Source: Campylobacteraceae bacterium (GTDB taxonomy: Bacteria; Campylobacterota; Campylobacteria; Campylobacterales; Campylobacteraceae). From it: a stretch of 13,592 nt of DNA. Within the stretch, counting starts at the first letter, position 1; every line of letters starts with the position of its first letter. The stretch is from positions 1 through 13,592 of the forward strand of contig JAISNG010000120.1 of NCBI GenBank assembly GCA_031276365.1. The letters are read 5' to 3'. Below the pieces are notes generated by a model. The model saw only the letters and a program-made list of their open reading frames with translations, did no database searches and had not been told where the DNA came from. Position numbers and translations under genes: made by a program. Positions 5,352-11,228 of this stretch are shown here, piece by piece.

Positions 5352-7549
5352 TGGACAAACTCATCTCCTCTCTTGATTTGGACGATTATATCACTCTCTA
5401 CAAAAACTGCCTTGCGCGCGAAAAACCGCTGTTCATAGAGGGCGATACAAATCTGCATTTTCGTTTTATAAATGAACTTTGCCGATACGAATTGACGCCG
5501 CCGCCAAATGTTGCCAATCTTGACATGAAACTTACGCACCTTTTAAAACAGGGCGTTTTACATATAGATGAGATTTGGGAGTTTGTCAAAATAGTGCAAT
5601 ATTTTTTGTATTTAAAATCAAGAAAATTTGAAGGTTTTATCGGCGAATGGATTTTGGGGATTGAAATCCCAGAGGCGATATTGCAGATACAAACATGGTT
5701 TGATTCCAAAGGCAATCTCAAAGAGGAGACAGATTTGCGTTTTGCCGCGATAAATTCCTCACTAAAAATAGTAAAAGAGAAGGTGAACGGCGTTTTAAAA
5801 TCACTCGTTTCATCTTCAAAACTGCAGGAGTTTTTAGCCGATACCCAGATACATTTTATCAATTCACAGGAAGCTTTACTGCTTCGCGGCGGATATACAG
5901 GCGTACTCAAAGGTTCTGTTATCGGACGAAGTGCGGGCGGATATTTTTACGTTGTGCCAAGCGCGCTTGAGAGTTATCAAAAGCAAGAATCAGAGATTTT
6001 AAGTAAAAAAGAGGCTTTGATATACGAATACGCGAAAAAAATAAGCGCAGAATTTAGCAAAAACAGAGCGTTTTTAAGCCGTTTAAATAGAGAGTTTGAC
6101 CGTTTTGACAACTATTTTGCGCGCGTGATGTTTGCCAAATCAAATGATTTTGAATTTGTTTTACCGAACAAAAGCAACGATATAGTTTTGAAGGACTTTT
6201 CGCACCCAGCACTAAAAGAGGCAAAAAGCGTGAGCGTCAGTTTTACAAAAAGCATTTTGCTTATAACGGGCGTAAATGCGGGCGGAAAAACGATGCTTTT
6301 GAAGTCCATACTTGCCGCAGTGTTTTTGTCAAAATATCTTTTGCCGATGAAAATAGACGCAAAACATTCGCGTATAGGAAGTTTCAAAAACATCAAAGCC
6401 GTGATAGAAGATACGCAGAACGTCAAAAACGATATCTCTACTTTCGCGGGACGCATGGTGGAGTTTAGCAGGCTTTTTACGATAAATTCCGCTTTAGTCG
6501 GCGTGGACGAAATAGAGCTTGGCACCGACGCGGATGAAGCGGCAAATCTTTTTTGCGCCATTTTGGAGTTTTTAATCAAAAAAGAGATAAAAATCGTCAT
6601 TACAACTCATCACAAACGTTTGGCTTCTATGCTTGCCGCAAACGAACATGTAGAGCTTTTAGCAGCTTTATATGATGAAAAAGCGCGGCGTCCGACATAC
6701 GGTTTTTTGGCGGGGACTATCGGCAAAAGTTACGCGTTTGAAACGGCTTTGAGATACGGCATCGCGCAAAATATAGTTGAAAAGGCGCGCATGCTCTACG
6801 GTGAAGATAAAGAAAAACTGAATGATTTGATACAAAAAAATATAGATTTGGAGTTTGAATCAAGAGTAAAACTGAAAAACATAGAAGCAAAAATGCAAAA
6901 ACTTGACAAACTTTCAAACTCGCTGAACGATGAGAAAGAGGCTCAAAAAAAAGAGTTTGACGCGCTTAAATTTCAGTTTGAGAGCGAATACTCCAAAGCC
7001 GTAAATCTTGCCAAAGAGGCAGCAAGGCAAAATGAGAGCAGAAATATCCATAAACTTTTAAACGAAGCAAACATAGCGAAAAAAGCGGCAAAGCTTCCGA
7101 AAATGGCTGAAAGTGAGGATTTGAACATTGGCGACAGAGTTAAATACGGCACGTTAAAAGGCTTTATAACGGCTTTAAAAAAAGATGAAGCGGTTGTTGA
7201 TGCGGATGGGATTACGATGCGTTTGCCGAAAAGTTCTTTAAAAAAACTCTCTTCGTCTGAACTCTATGTCAAAAATAGCGGCGGCGTCTCTCTTACACGC
7301 CCATATGGCGCTTCGGTCAATCTTGACCTGCATGGACTGTGCGCTGACGAGGCTTTAGAAAAGAGCGATAAATTTATCTCGGACGCGCTTTTGGCTGGAT
7401 TTGATGAAGTGTGCATATTTCATGGAGTCGGGACGGGAAAGCTTGCTTACGCCGTGAAAGAGTTTTTAAAAACTCACCCGCGCGTGAGGGAGTTTTTTGA
7501 TGCGCCCGCAAATCAAGGCGGACTTGGAGCAACGATAGTAAGGCTTTAA
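5351..7549 (+). CDS. mutS2: MutS2 family protein with C-terminal Smr domain
   Basis: A 732-residue MutS2. This family is not a mismatch-repair MutS: it lacks the mismatch-reading N-terminal domain, limits recombination in H. pylori and splits collided ribosomes in Bacillus. The N-terminal half (1-290) is the lever/core region. The ABC ATPase domain has Walker A GVNAGGKT at 307-314, the signature region STFAGRMVE at 363-371, a Walker B-like LVGVDEIELGTDADEA at 382-397 (D386, E387) and the switch histidine in TTHHKRLA. A charged coiled coil spans about 480-575, then a small KOW-like segment (592-630). The Smr domain (655-732) keeps LDLHG and HGVGTGKL, linked to nuclease or RNA cleavage activity. 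The Walker B stretch departs from the usual LDELGAGTDPxEG. The GTG start overlaps the preceding stop (TAGTG). No mutL or mutS1 is nearby. Confidence 0.95.
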   Translation: MDKLISSLDLDDYITLYKNCLAREKPLFIEGDTNLHFRFINELCRYELTPPPNVANLDMKLTHLLKQGVLHIDEIWEFVKIVQYFLYLKSRKFEGFIGEWILGIEIPEAILQIQTWFDSKGNLKEETDLRFAAINSSLKIVKEKVNGVLKSLVSSSKLQEFLADTQIHFINSQEALLLRGGYTGVLKGSVIGRSAGGYFYVVPSALESYQKQESEILSKKEALIYEYAKKISAEFSKNRAFLSRLNREFDRFDNYFARVMFAKSNDFEFVLPNKSNDIVLKDFSHPALKEAKSVSVSFTKSILLITGVNAGGKTMLLKSILAAVFLSKYLLPMKIDAKHSRIGSFKNIKAVIEDTQNVKNDISTFAGRMVEFSRLFTINSALVGVDEIELGTDADEAANLFCAILEFLIKKEIKIVITTHHKRLASMLAANEHVELLAALYDEKARRPTYGFLAGTIGKSYAFETALRYGIAQNIVEKARMLYGEDKEKLNDLIQKNIDLEFESRVKLKNIEAKMQKLDKLSNSLNDEKEAQKKEFDALKFQFESEYSKAVNLAKEAARQNESRNIHKLLNEANIAKKAAKLPKMAESEDLNIGDRVKYGTLKGFITALKKDEAVVDADGITMRLPKSSLKKLSSSELYVKNSGGVSLTRPYGASVNLDLHGLCADEALEKSDKFISDALLAGFDEVCIFHGVGTGKLAYAVKEFLKTHPRVREFFDAPANQGGLGATIVRL

Positions 7550-7579
7550 GCGGTTTTTTATTTTTTTAAATATTTTTAC

Positions 7580-7613
7580 TGCTATAATTATCAATATCTC
7601 AATTACAAAGGAG
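7580..7613 (+). promoter_or_regulatory. Promoter and strong ribosome binding site of the DJ-1 gene
   Basis: An extended -10, TGcTATAAT (TATAAT at 7583-7588), follows a T-rich tract (about 7554-7578) in place of a -35, the usual Campylobacterota sigma-70 arrangement. Transcription would start near 7595. AAAGGAG at 7607-7613 lies five bases before the ATG and is the best ribosome binding site in the window. The T runs could also help end the mutS2 transcript, but I see no solid hairpin in front of them. Confidence 0.75.
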
Positions 7614-7618
7614 TATTT

Positions 7619-8161
7619 ATGTCAAAAGTTTTAGTTCCGTTAGCGGAGGGTTTTGAAGAGATAGAAGCTGTGTCTGTCGTGGATATTTTGCGCAGAGGCG
7701 GTATTGAGGTCGTAACTGCCGCACTCTCAACGCAAAATGTAAAAGGCGCTCATGGTATCACTATCACAGCCGATACGCTTTTAAAAAACGTAAAAGAGAG
7801 CGATTTTGATATGATAGCGCTGCCCGGAGGCAATGAAGGACATAAAAATCTTGCCAAAAACAGAGAGTTGCTGAACATGTTAAAAGCGCATGAGAGGGCT
7901 GGCAAAACGCTTGCTGCGATATGCGCTGCACCTTATGTTTTGAAAGCTGCGGGAGTTTTGAGGGGCGAATATACATGTTACACGTCTATGGAAAATGTAA
8001 TCGGACGCGAAGGCTATGTTGCCGATAAGGCAGTCGTGTCAAACAGCAAAAATGTTATCACTTCGCGCGGTCCTGCTACGGCGGTAAGTTTTGCGCTTTG
8101 CATTTTGGAAAAACTTGAAGGCAAAAACAAGGCGGCGGCTATAGAAAGATCTTTGGTCTGA
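7619..8161 (+). CDS. DJ-1/PfpI (YajL/ThiJ-like) family protein
   Basis: A 180-residue cytoplasmic protein of the DJ-1 clade. The N terminus KVLVPLAEGFEEIEAVSVVD (3-22) includes E16, equivalent to DJ-1 E18. The nucleophile elbow AAICAAPYVL carries C102, and TSRGPATAVSFAL at 148-160 is the family's C-terminal signature. Length and order match bacterial YajL. Members have been assigned chaperone, glyoxalase III and glycated-molecule repair activities, all debated; a protective role against oxidative or carbonyl stress is the reasonable inference, and the exact reaction cannot be read from sequence. It has its own promoter downstream of mutS2, so it is probably monocistronic, and a large dyad begins within ten bases of its stop. 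Confidence 0.93.
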   Translation: MSKVLVPLAEGFEEIEAVSVVDILRRGGIEVVTAALSTQNVKGAHGITITADTLLKNVKESDFDMIALPGGNEGHKNLAKNRELLNMLKAHERAGKTLAAICAAPYVLKAAGVLRGEYTCYTSMENVIGREGYVADKAVVSNSKNVITSRGPATAVSFALCILEKLEGKNKAAAIERSLV

Positions 8162-8167
8162 TGTTTG

Positions 8168-8234
8168 TCATGATTATTTATAGACTTTAATTTTTAATAA
8201 TATTCTAAAGTCTATAAATATAAATTTATCATGA
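8168..8234. repeat. Long AT-rich dyad directly after the DJ-1 gene
   Basis: ATTTATAGACTTTA at 8176-8189 and TAAAGTCTATAAAT at 8206-8219 form a perfect 14-bp inverted repeat with a 16-base loop. Outside it TCATGAT (8168-8174) pairs with ATCATGA (8228-8234) across an uneven internal loop of one base on the left and eight on the right. It begins seven bases after the DJ-1 stop. It may end transcription or protect the mRNA 3' end, but it has only three G:C pairs in the inner stem and no clean T run, so it is not a textbook terminator. A protein-binding or recombination site is also possible. Confidence 0.7.
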
Positions 8235-8237
8235 TAA

Positions 8238-8701
8238 TTATATTTTATATCCAAACCTGCCGACTACCATTTTTCGTATTGTTATTCTATTTTTGAATGC
8301 TTTTTGCAACTCTGCAATGATGGATATTATAAGTTTATTTTAATATAAATGATACAGTTTTGCGAATATTGACATATATTATCCCATAAAATTTTTAGAG
8401 ATGAAAACAGCATATTTAAGGGAAGAAAATTATGTTTGGATTGAAAATTTTATTGAGTGCTGGTTTAAGCGTTTTAAATATGACAGTTTCCACTTAAACT
8501 TTTCACATTGAGTGAGTGCGAGATAATAGAGCATGCAGTCAAACAAAATATACGTAATAGTTATGATTAAAATATGTTTTGGCAAAAATAGAAATTGTAT
8601 TAGAGTTTTAGCAGTAATTTATGCTTATAGTTTTAAATTTTAATTATCTGCCGAGCCAAAATGAGAACATATTTAAAGTTTTATTTTGCGGTATCAATAG
8701 A
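8238..8701. other. AT-rich stretch with no convincing gene
   Basis: About 460 bases between the DJ-1 dyad and the small membrane-protein genes, visibly richer in A/T than the genes around it and full of stops in all frames. Two overlapping tiny plus-strand frames exist: 8401-8511 (36 codons, no good ribosome binding site) and 8432-8497 (21 codons, starting MFGLKILLSAGLSVL, eight bases after AAGGGA). The second resembles the start of a signal peptide, which could be the leftover of a lost exported protein or a coincidence. TTGACA occurs at 8374-8379 but has no -10 at proper spacing. I find no tRNA, known RNA or insertion-sequence end. Confidence 0.6.
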
Positions 8702-8767
8702 CTAAATCAAATAAAAAGCTGTGCCAAAAATGGCTGCAACAGCAAATATCATTACAAATACACTCAT
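8702..8767 (-). CDS. 21-residue single-TM peptide coupled to the two-TM protein
   Basis: A 21-residue peptide, MSVFVMIFAVAA followed by IFGTAFYLI, that is one transmembrane helix from end to end with no charged residue. Its ATG lies one base after the stop of the 75-residue gene, and GAGGG, eight bases before the ATG within the end of that gene, is a good ribosome binding site, which favours coupled translation. It is unrecognised; it could be a small subunit of a membrane complex or a partner of the protein before it. Against it: such a short frame can arise by chance, and the helix lacks the charged tail usual in small membrane subunits, so a C-terminal truncation is possible. Confidence 0.5.
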   Translation of the reverse strand: MSVFVMIFAVAAIFGTAFYLI

Positions 8768-8768
8768 T

Positions 8769-8996
8769 CTATATACCCTCTAATTCATTAGTTTTTTTAA
8801 AAAGTGTCTTGAGAGCATAAGCCAAGATTATTATATCACCGACAATGGCAATAGCGACAATAATCAATTGGGTAATACTCAAGTTTCCGACATTGATAAA
8901 AAGATAACTTTCCATACCAATCAATCCTAAAAACAGTGTAATTAGAAAGCTTTTAAGAATATCAATATACGTTTTACTTTTGTCCAATTTACTCAT
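8769..8996 (-). CDS. Small two-TM membrane protein, function unknown
   Basis: A 75-residue protein. The lysine-rich N terminus (SKLDKSK) is followed by a hydrophobic helix (about 12-36), a short polar turn (NVGNLSITQ), a second helix (about 43-64) and the charged tail KTLFKKTNELEGI. Both ends should be cytoplasmic by charge. I do not recognise the family with certainty, though small hairpin proteins of this look are common in Campylobacterota. The ATG has only a weak purine stretch (TTTAGAA) before it, and an in-frame stop lies 33 bases upstream, so no longer start is available. A candidate promoter lies about 50 bases upstream. It is on the same strand as trpG, 123 bases further on, and is followed after one base by the 21-residue peptide. 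Confidence 0.7.
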   Translation of the reverse strand: MSKLDKSKTYIDILKSFLITLFLGLIGMESYLFINVGNLSITQLIIVAIAIVGDIIILAYALKTLFKKTNELEGI

Positions 8997-9044
8997 TTCT
9001 AAACTAAGCCAATTTGTACAATTCCATCAATAGAAAATTACATT

Positions 9045-9050
9045 ATTATA
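9045..9050 (-). promoter_or_regulatory. Candidate -10 box for the small membrane-protein genes
   Basis: The minus strand reads TATAAT here (CATTATAATAATG in context), about 49 bases upstream of the 75-residue gene's ATG. The hexamer overlaps a TATAAT on the plus strand because the site is nearly palindromic. No -35 is visible. It lies between trpG and the small gene, so the pair may be transcribed separately from trp. Confidence 0.4.
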
Positions 9051-9119
9051 ATGATATAAAAAGTTTACATTTTCAAATTTTTGTAGTTTTCTCTTGATGA
9101 CTAATGGCAGATACAAAAC

Positions 9120-9689
9120 TCACTTGATAGAGAGAAAATTTTTTATTATCGCGCTTCCATGCGGAGTTAGGATAGATTCAGGGTGAAACTGTACGCCGTA
9201 CACGTCAAAATCAGCATGTTTTATCGCCATTATCTCTCCGTCTTCGGTTGCGGCTATGACTTTTAAACAGGCGGGAACATTTGAAGCGTCCGCCGCCAAA
9301 GAGTGATATCTCGCGACTGAAATTTGACTCTCAAGACCTTGAAAAAGCGAACTTTTCGTATCAAGTGTTATGAGTGAGCATTTACCGTGCATGAGAGATT
9401 TGGCGTAGATAACTCTAAGTCCGAACGTTTCGCAGATGGCTTGATGCCCCAAACATACGCCAAGCAGAGGGATTTTGCCCGCAAAATATTTGACCGCCTT
9501 CATACAAACTCCCGCATCTTCTGGTCGTCCAGGACCTGGAGAGAGTATGATGGACGAAGGTTTTAGCGCGCCTATCTCTTCTACCGTCAATTCGTCGTTT
9601 CTTATTACTTTGATATCGGGGTTCATGGAGCCTGTGAGTTGATAAAGATTGTATGAAAAACTGTCGTAATTATCTATCAAAAGTATCAT
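9120..9689 (-). CDS. trpG: Anthranilate synthase component II, glutamine amidotransferase (TrpG)
   Basis: A 189-residue class I glutamine amidotransferase that hydrolyses glutamine and passes ammonia to TrpE. LIDNYDSFSYNL (4-15) and SPGPGRPEDAG (50-60, oxyanion strand) are typical of TrpG/PabA. The catalytic triad is C79 in GVCLGHQAI, H169 and E171 in GVQFHPESI. MHGK and ARYHSL are the usual interface and substrate elements. The ATG overlaps the trpE stop by 4 nt, so the two subunits are coupled. It is not fused to TrpD, unlike the TrpGD I recall for C. jejuni. TrpG and PabA cannot be separated by sequence alone; position after trpE gives the call, and the protein may also serve folate synthesis if no separate pabA exists. 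No clear terminator follows. Confidence 0.95.
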   Translation of the reverse strand: MILLIDNYDSFSYNLYQLTGSMNPDIKVIRNDELTVEEIGALKPSSIILSPGPGRPEDAGVCMKAVKYFAGKIPLLGVCLGHQAICETFGLRVIYAKSLMHGKCSLITLDTKSSLFQGLESQISVARYHSLAADASNVPACLKVIAATEDGEIMAIKHADFDVYGVQFHPESILTPHGSAIIKNFLSIK

Positions 9690-11146
9690 TTTGCCTCTCC
9701 TGACGCGAGAATCAGCGCATTCATGACCGCTTTTGCCTTATTGGCGCACTCTTCAAATTCATTTTCGGCTATGCTTTCAGCTACTATTCCCGCCCCCGAG
9801 CGCACATAAACTCTGCCGTCTTTCTTGCAGGCTATGCGTATGGCAATACAAGTATCCATGTCGCCCGTAAAACTTATATAACCTATCGCGCCGCCGTAAA
9901 TCCCGCGTCTGTTTCCCTCAAGAGCATGAATAATCTCACATGCTCTTACTTTCGGCGCACCCGAGAGAGTACCTGCGGGCAAAACCGCATCTATCGCATC
10001 AAGCGCGTTTTTATCGTCTCTTATTTCACCATTAACGACTGAGCCTATATGCATGACATGCGAAAAGCGTATGATTGAGAGATAATTCTCCACCTTTACA
10101 CTTCCAAATCGGCTTATTTTGCCTATGTCGTTGCGCCCCAAATCTACAAGCATATTATGTTCTGCCAGCTCTTTCGGGTCGTTTAAAAGCTCTTTTTCAA
10201 GCCTTTTATCTTCATTTTCGTCTGCGCCGCGCGCTCTTGTGCCTGCAAGCGGAAATGTGGAGACTTTTTTGCCGTTTAACTTCACAAGCGTTTCGGGAGA
10301 TGCGCCTGCAATCTCCACCTTATCACTGCTGAAATAAAACATATAAGGAGATGGATTTATCCTGCGCAAAATCTCGTAAGTCTCAAAAAGGCTGCCATTA
10401 GCCTGCGCGTCAAATCGGTTTGAAAGCACTACTTGAAAGATATCACCCTCTTTTATGTGGTTTTTAGCTTTTTCTACCATCGCGCAATATTCGGATTTGT
10501 CAAACAGCGCGTTAAATTTTGAAGTTAATTTAAGCTTTGGAATATCTGCTTTTTTGCCGTTTTTGATAAGATGTTCTATGTTTTCAAGTTCGTTTACGGC
10601 TTTATTGTAGTTTTCGCTAAAAGCGTTAGTTTGGATATTTATGATTAAAAAAATCTCACCTTTTAGATTGTCAAACGCTATCACTTTATCAAAAAGCATC
10701 AAATCCGCATCTTTAAAGTTTTCAGCATCCTCGCCCTCTATTTTCAGGCTCCTTTCGGTATATTTGATAAAATCATACGAAAAATATCCCACAAGTCCGC
10801 CCGTAAAAGGCGGCAAATCGTCAAATTTCGGAGATTTGTTGTCGTCTATGATTTTTTGTATGTACTCTTTGGGATTGTCGCTTTTTATACTGAAATCAGC
10901 TCCGTTTTTAATAATCAAAACACCGTCTTTGCAGGATATTTCAAGCTTTGGATTGTAGCCTAAAAATGTATATCGCCCAGTATCGTTTTTATCTTCCAGA
11001 CTCTCCAAAATAAAACAGTGGCGCGAAACATTTTTCAAAATTTTAAAAATTTCAATGCTTTTCATTCCGTCCTGTGAAATCACTTTATAAATAGGTACGG
11101 ATTTGTATATGTGCGAAAGTTTTTCCAGTTTTTCAAAGTCCGACAC
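9686..11146 (-). CDS. trpE: Anthranilate synthase component I (TrpE)
   Basis: A 486-residue chorismate-utilising enzyme that makes anthranilate from chorismate and ammonia, the first step of tryptophan synthesis. The N-terminal domain has CFILESLE at 44-51, the LLES-type element that binds feedback-inhibiting tryptophan (S49), and TFLGYNP. The catalytic domain has IAGASPETLVKL (279-290), PLAGTRARG (299-307), ELLNDPKELAEHNMLVDLGRND (319-340), VMHIGSV with H366, PAGTLSGAPKVRA (390-402), YGGAIGY and RSGAGIVAES. No expected active-site residue is missing. The LES element and the partner trpG favour TrpE over PabB. The start is GTG at 11144-11146, with AAAGGA five bases upstream. It is transcribed from its own promoter after dnaE and overlaps trpG. 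No trpD, trpC, trpF, trpB or trpA is in the window. Confidence 0.95.
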   Translation of the reverse strand: MSDFEKLEKLSHIYKSVPIYKVISQDGMKSIEIFKILKNVSRHCFILESLEDKNDTGRYTFLGYNPKLEISCKDGVLIIKNGADFSIKSDNPKEYIQKIIDDNKSPKFDDLPPFTGGLVGYFSYDFIKYTERSLKIEGEDAENFKDADLMLFDKVIAFDNLKGEIFLIINIQTNAFSENYNKAVNELENIEHLIKNGKKADIPKLKLTSKFNALFDKSEYCAMVEKAKNHIKEGDIFQVVLSNRFDAQANGSLFETYEILRRINPSPYMFYFSSDKVEIAGASPETLVKLNGKKVSTFPLAGTRARGADENEDKRLEKELLNDPKELAEHNMLVDLGRNDIGKISRFGSVKVENYLSIIRFSHVMHIGSVVNGEIRDDKNALDAIDAVLPAGTLSGAPKVRACEIIHALEGNRRGIYGGAIGYISFTGDMDTCIAIRIACKKDGRVYVRSGAGIVAESIAENEFEECANKAKAVMNALILASGEAK

Positions 11147-11176
11147 AACAATCCTTTAAAAAATATTCAAGTTCGT

Positions 11177-11206
11177 ATTATATGGTTTTATTATTATTTT
11201 TGTCAA
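11177..11206 (-). promoter_or_regulatory. Near-consensus sigma-70 promoter of trpEG
   Basis: On the minus strand a perfect TTGACA (plus 11201-11206) is followed after 18 bases by a perfect TATAAT (plus 11177-11182). Transcription would start near 11170, leaving a leader of about 24 nt before the trpE GTG. Such a leader has no room for a tryptophan leader peptide or attenuator. Good -35 matches are rare in Campylobacterota, so this promoter stands out. I see no operator-like palindrome over it. Confidence 0.8.
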
Positions 11207-11228
11207 TAAGAAAAAGCTTAAAAAATAC

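Noticed and set aside
5398..6600. Minus-strand frames of 170 and 162 codons opposite mutS2
   Set aside because: Antisense shadows of a clear MutS2 coding frame; no motifs or promoters support them.
7460..7498. A 16-base palindrome (GAGTTTTTAAAAACTC) followed by a CTCAC/GTGAG hairpin and six Ts near the end of mutS2
   Set aside because: It lies inside the conserved Smr domain, about 50 bases before the stop. Termination here would cut the protein, so it is most likely a by-product of the Lys/Phe/Arg codons.
8374..8379. TTGACA as a promoter -35 in the gene-poor region
   Set aside because: The nearest TAAAAT is only about 12 bases away, too close, and no clear gene follows.
8648..8694. CCGAGCCAAAAT and ATTTTGCGG as a terminator for the 21-residue peptide
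   Set aside because: Pairing needs several bulges and there is no T run on the minus strand after it.
11147..11228. A tryptophan attenuator or leader peptide before trpE
   Set aside because: No short frame with Trp codons and no competing hairpins are present, and the promoter sits too close to the start codon.
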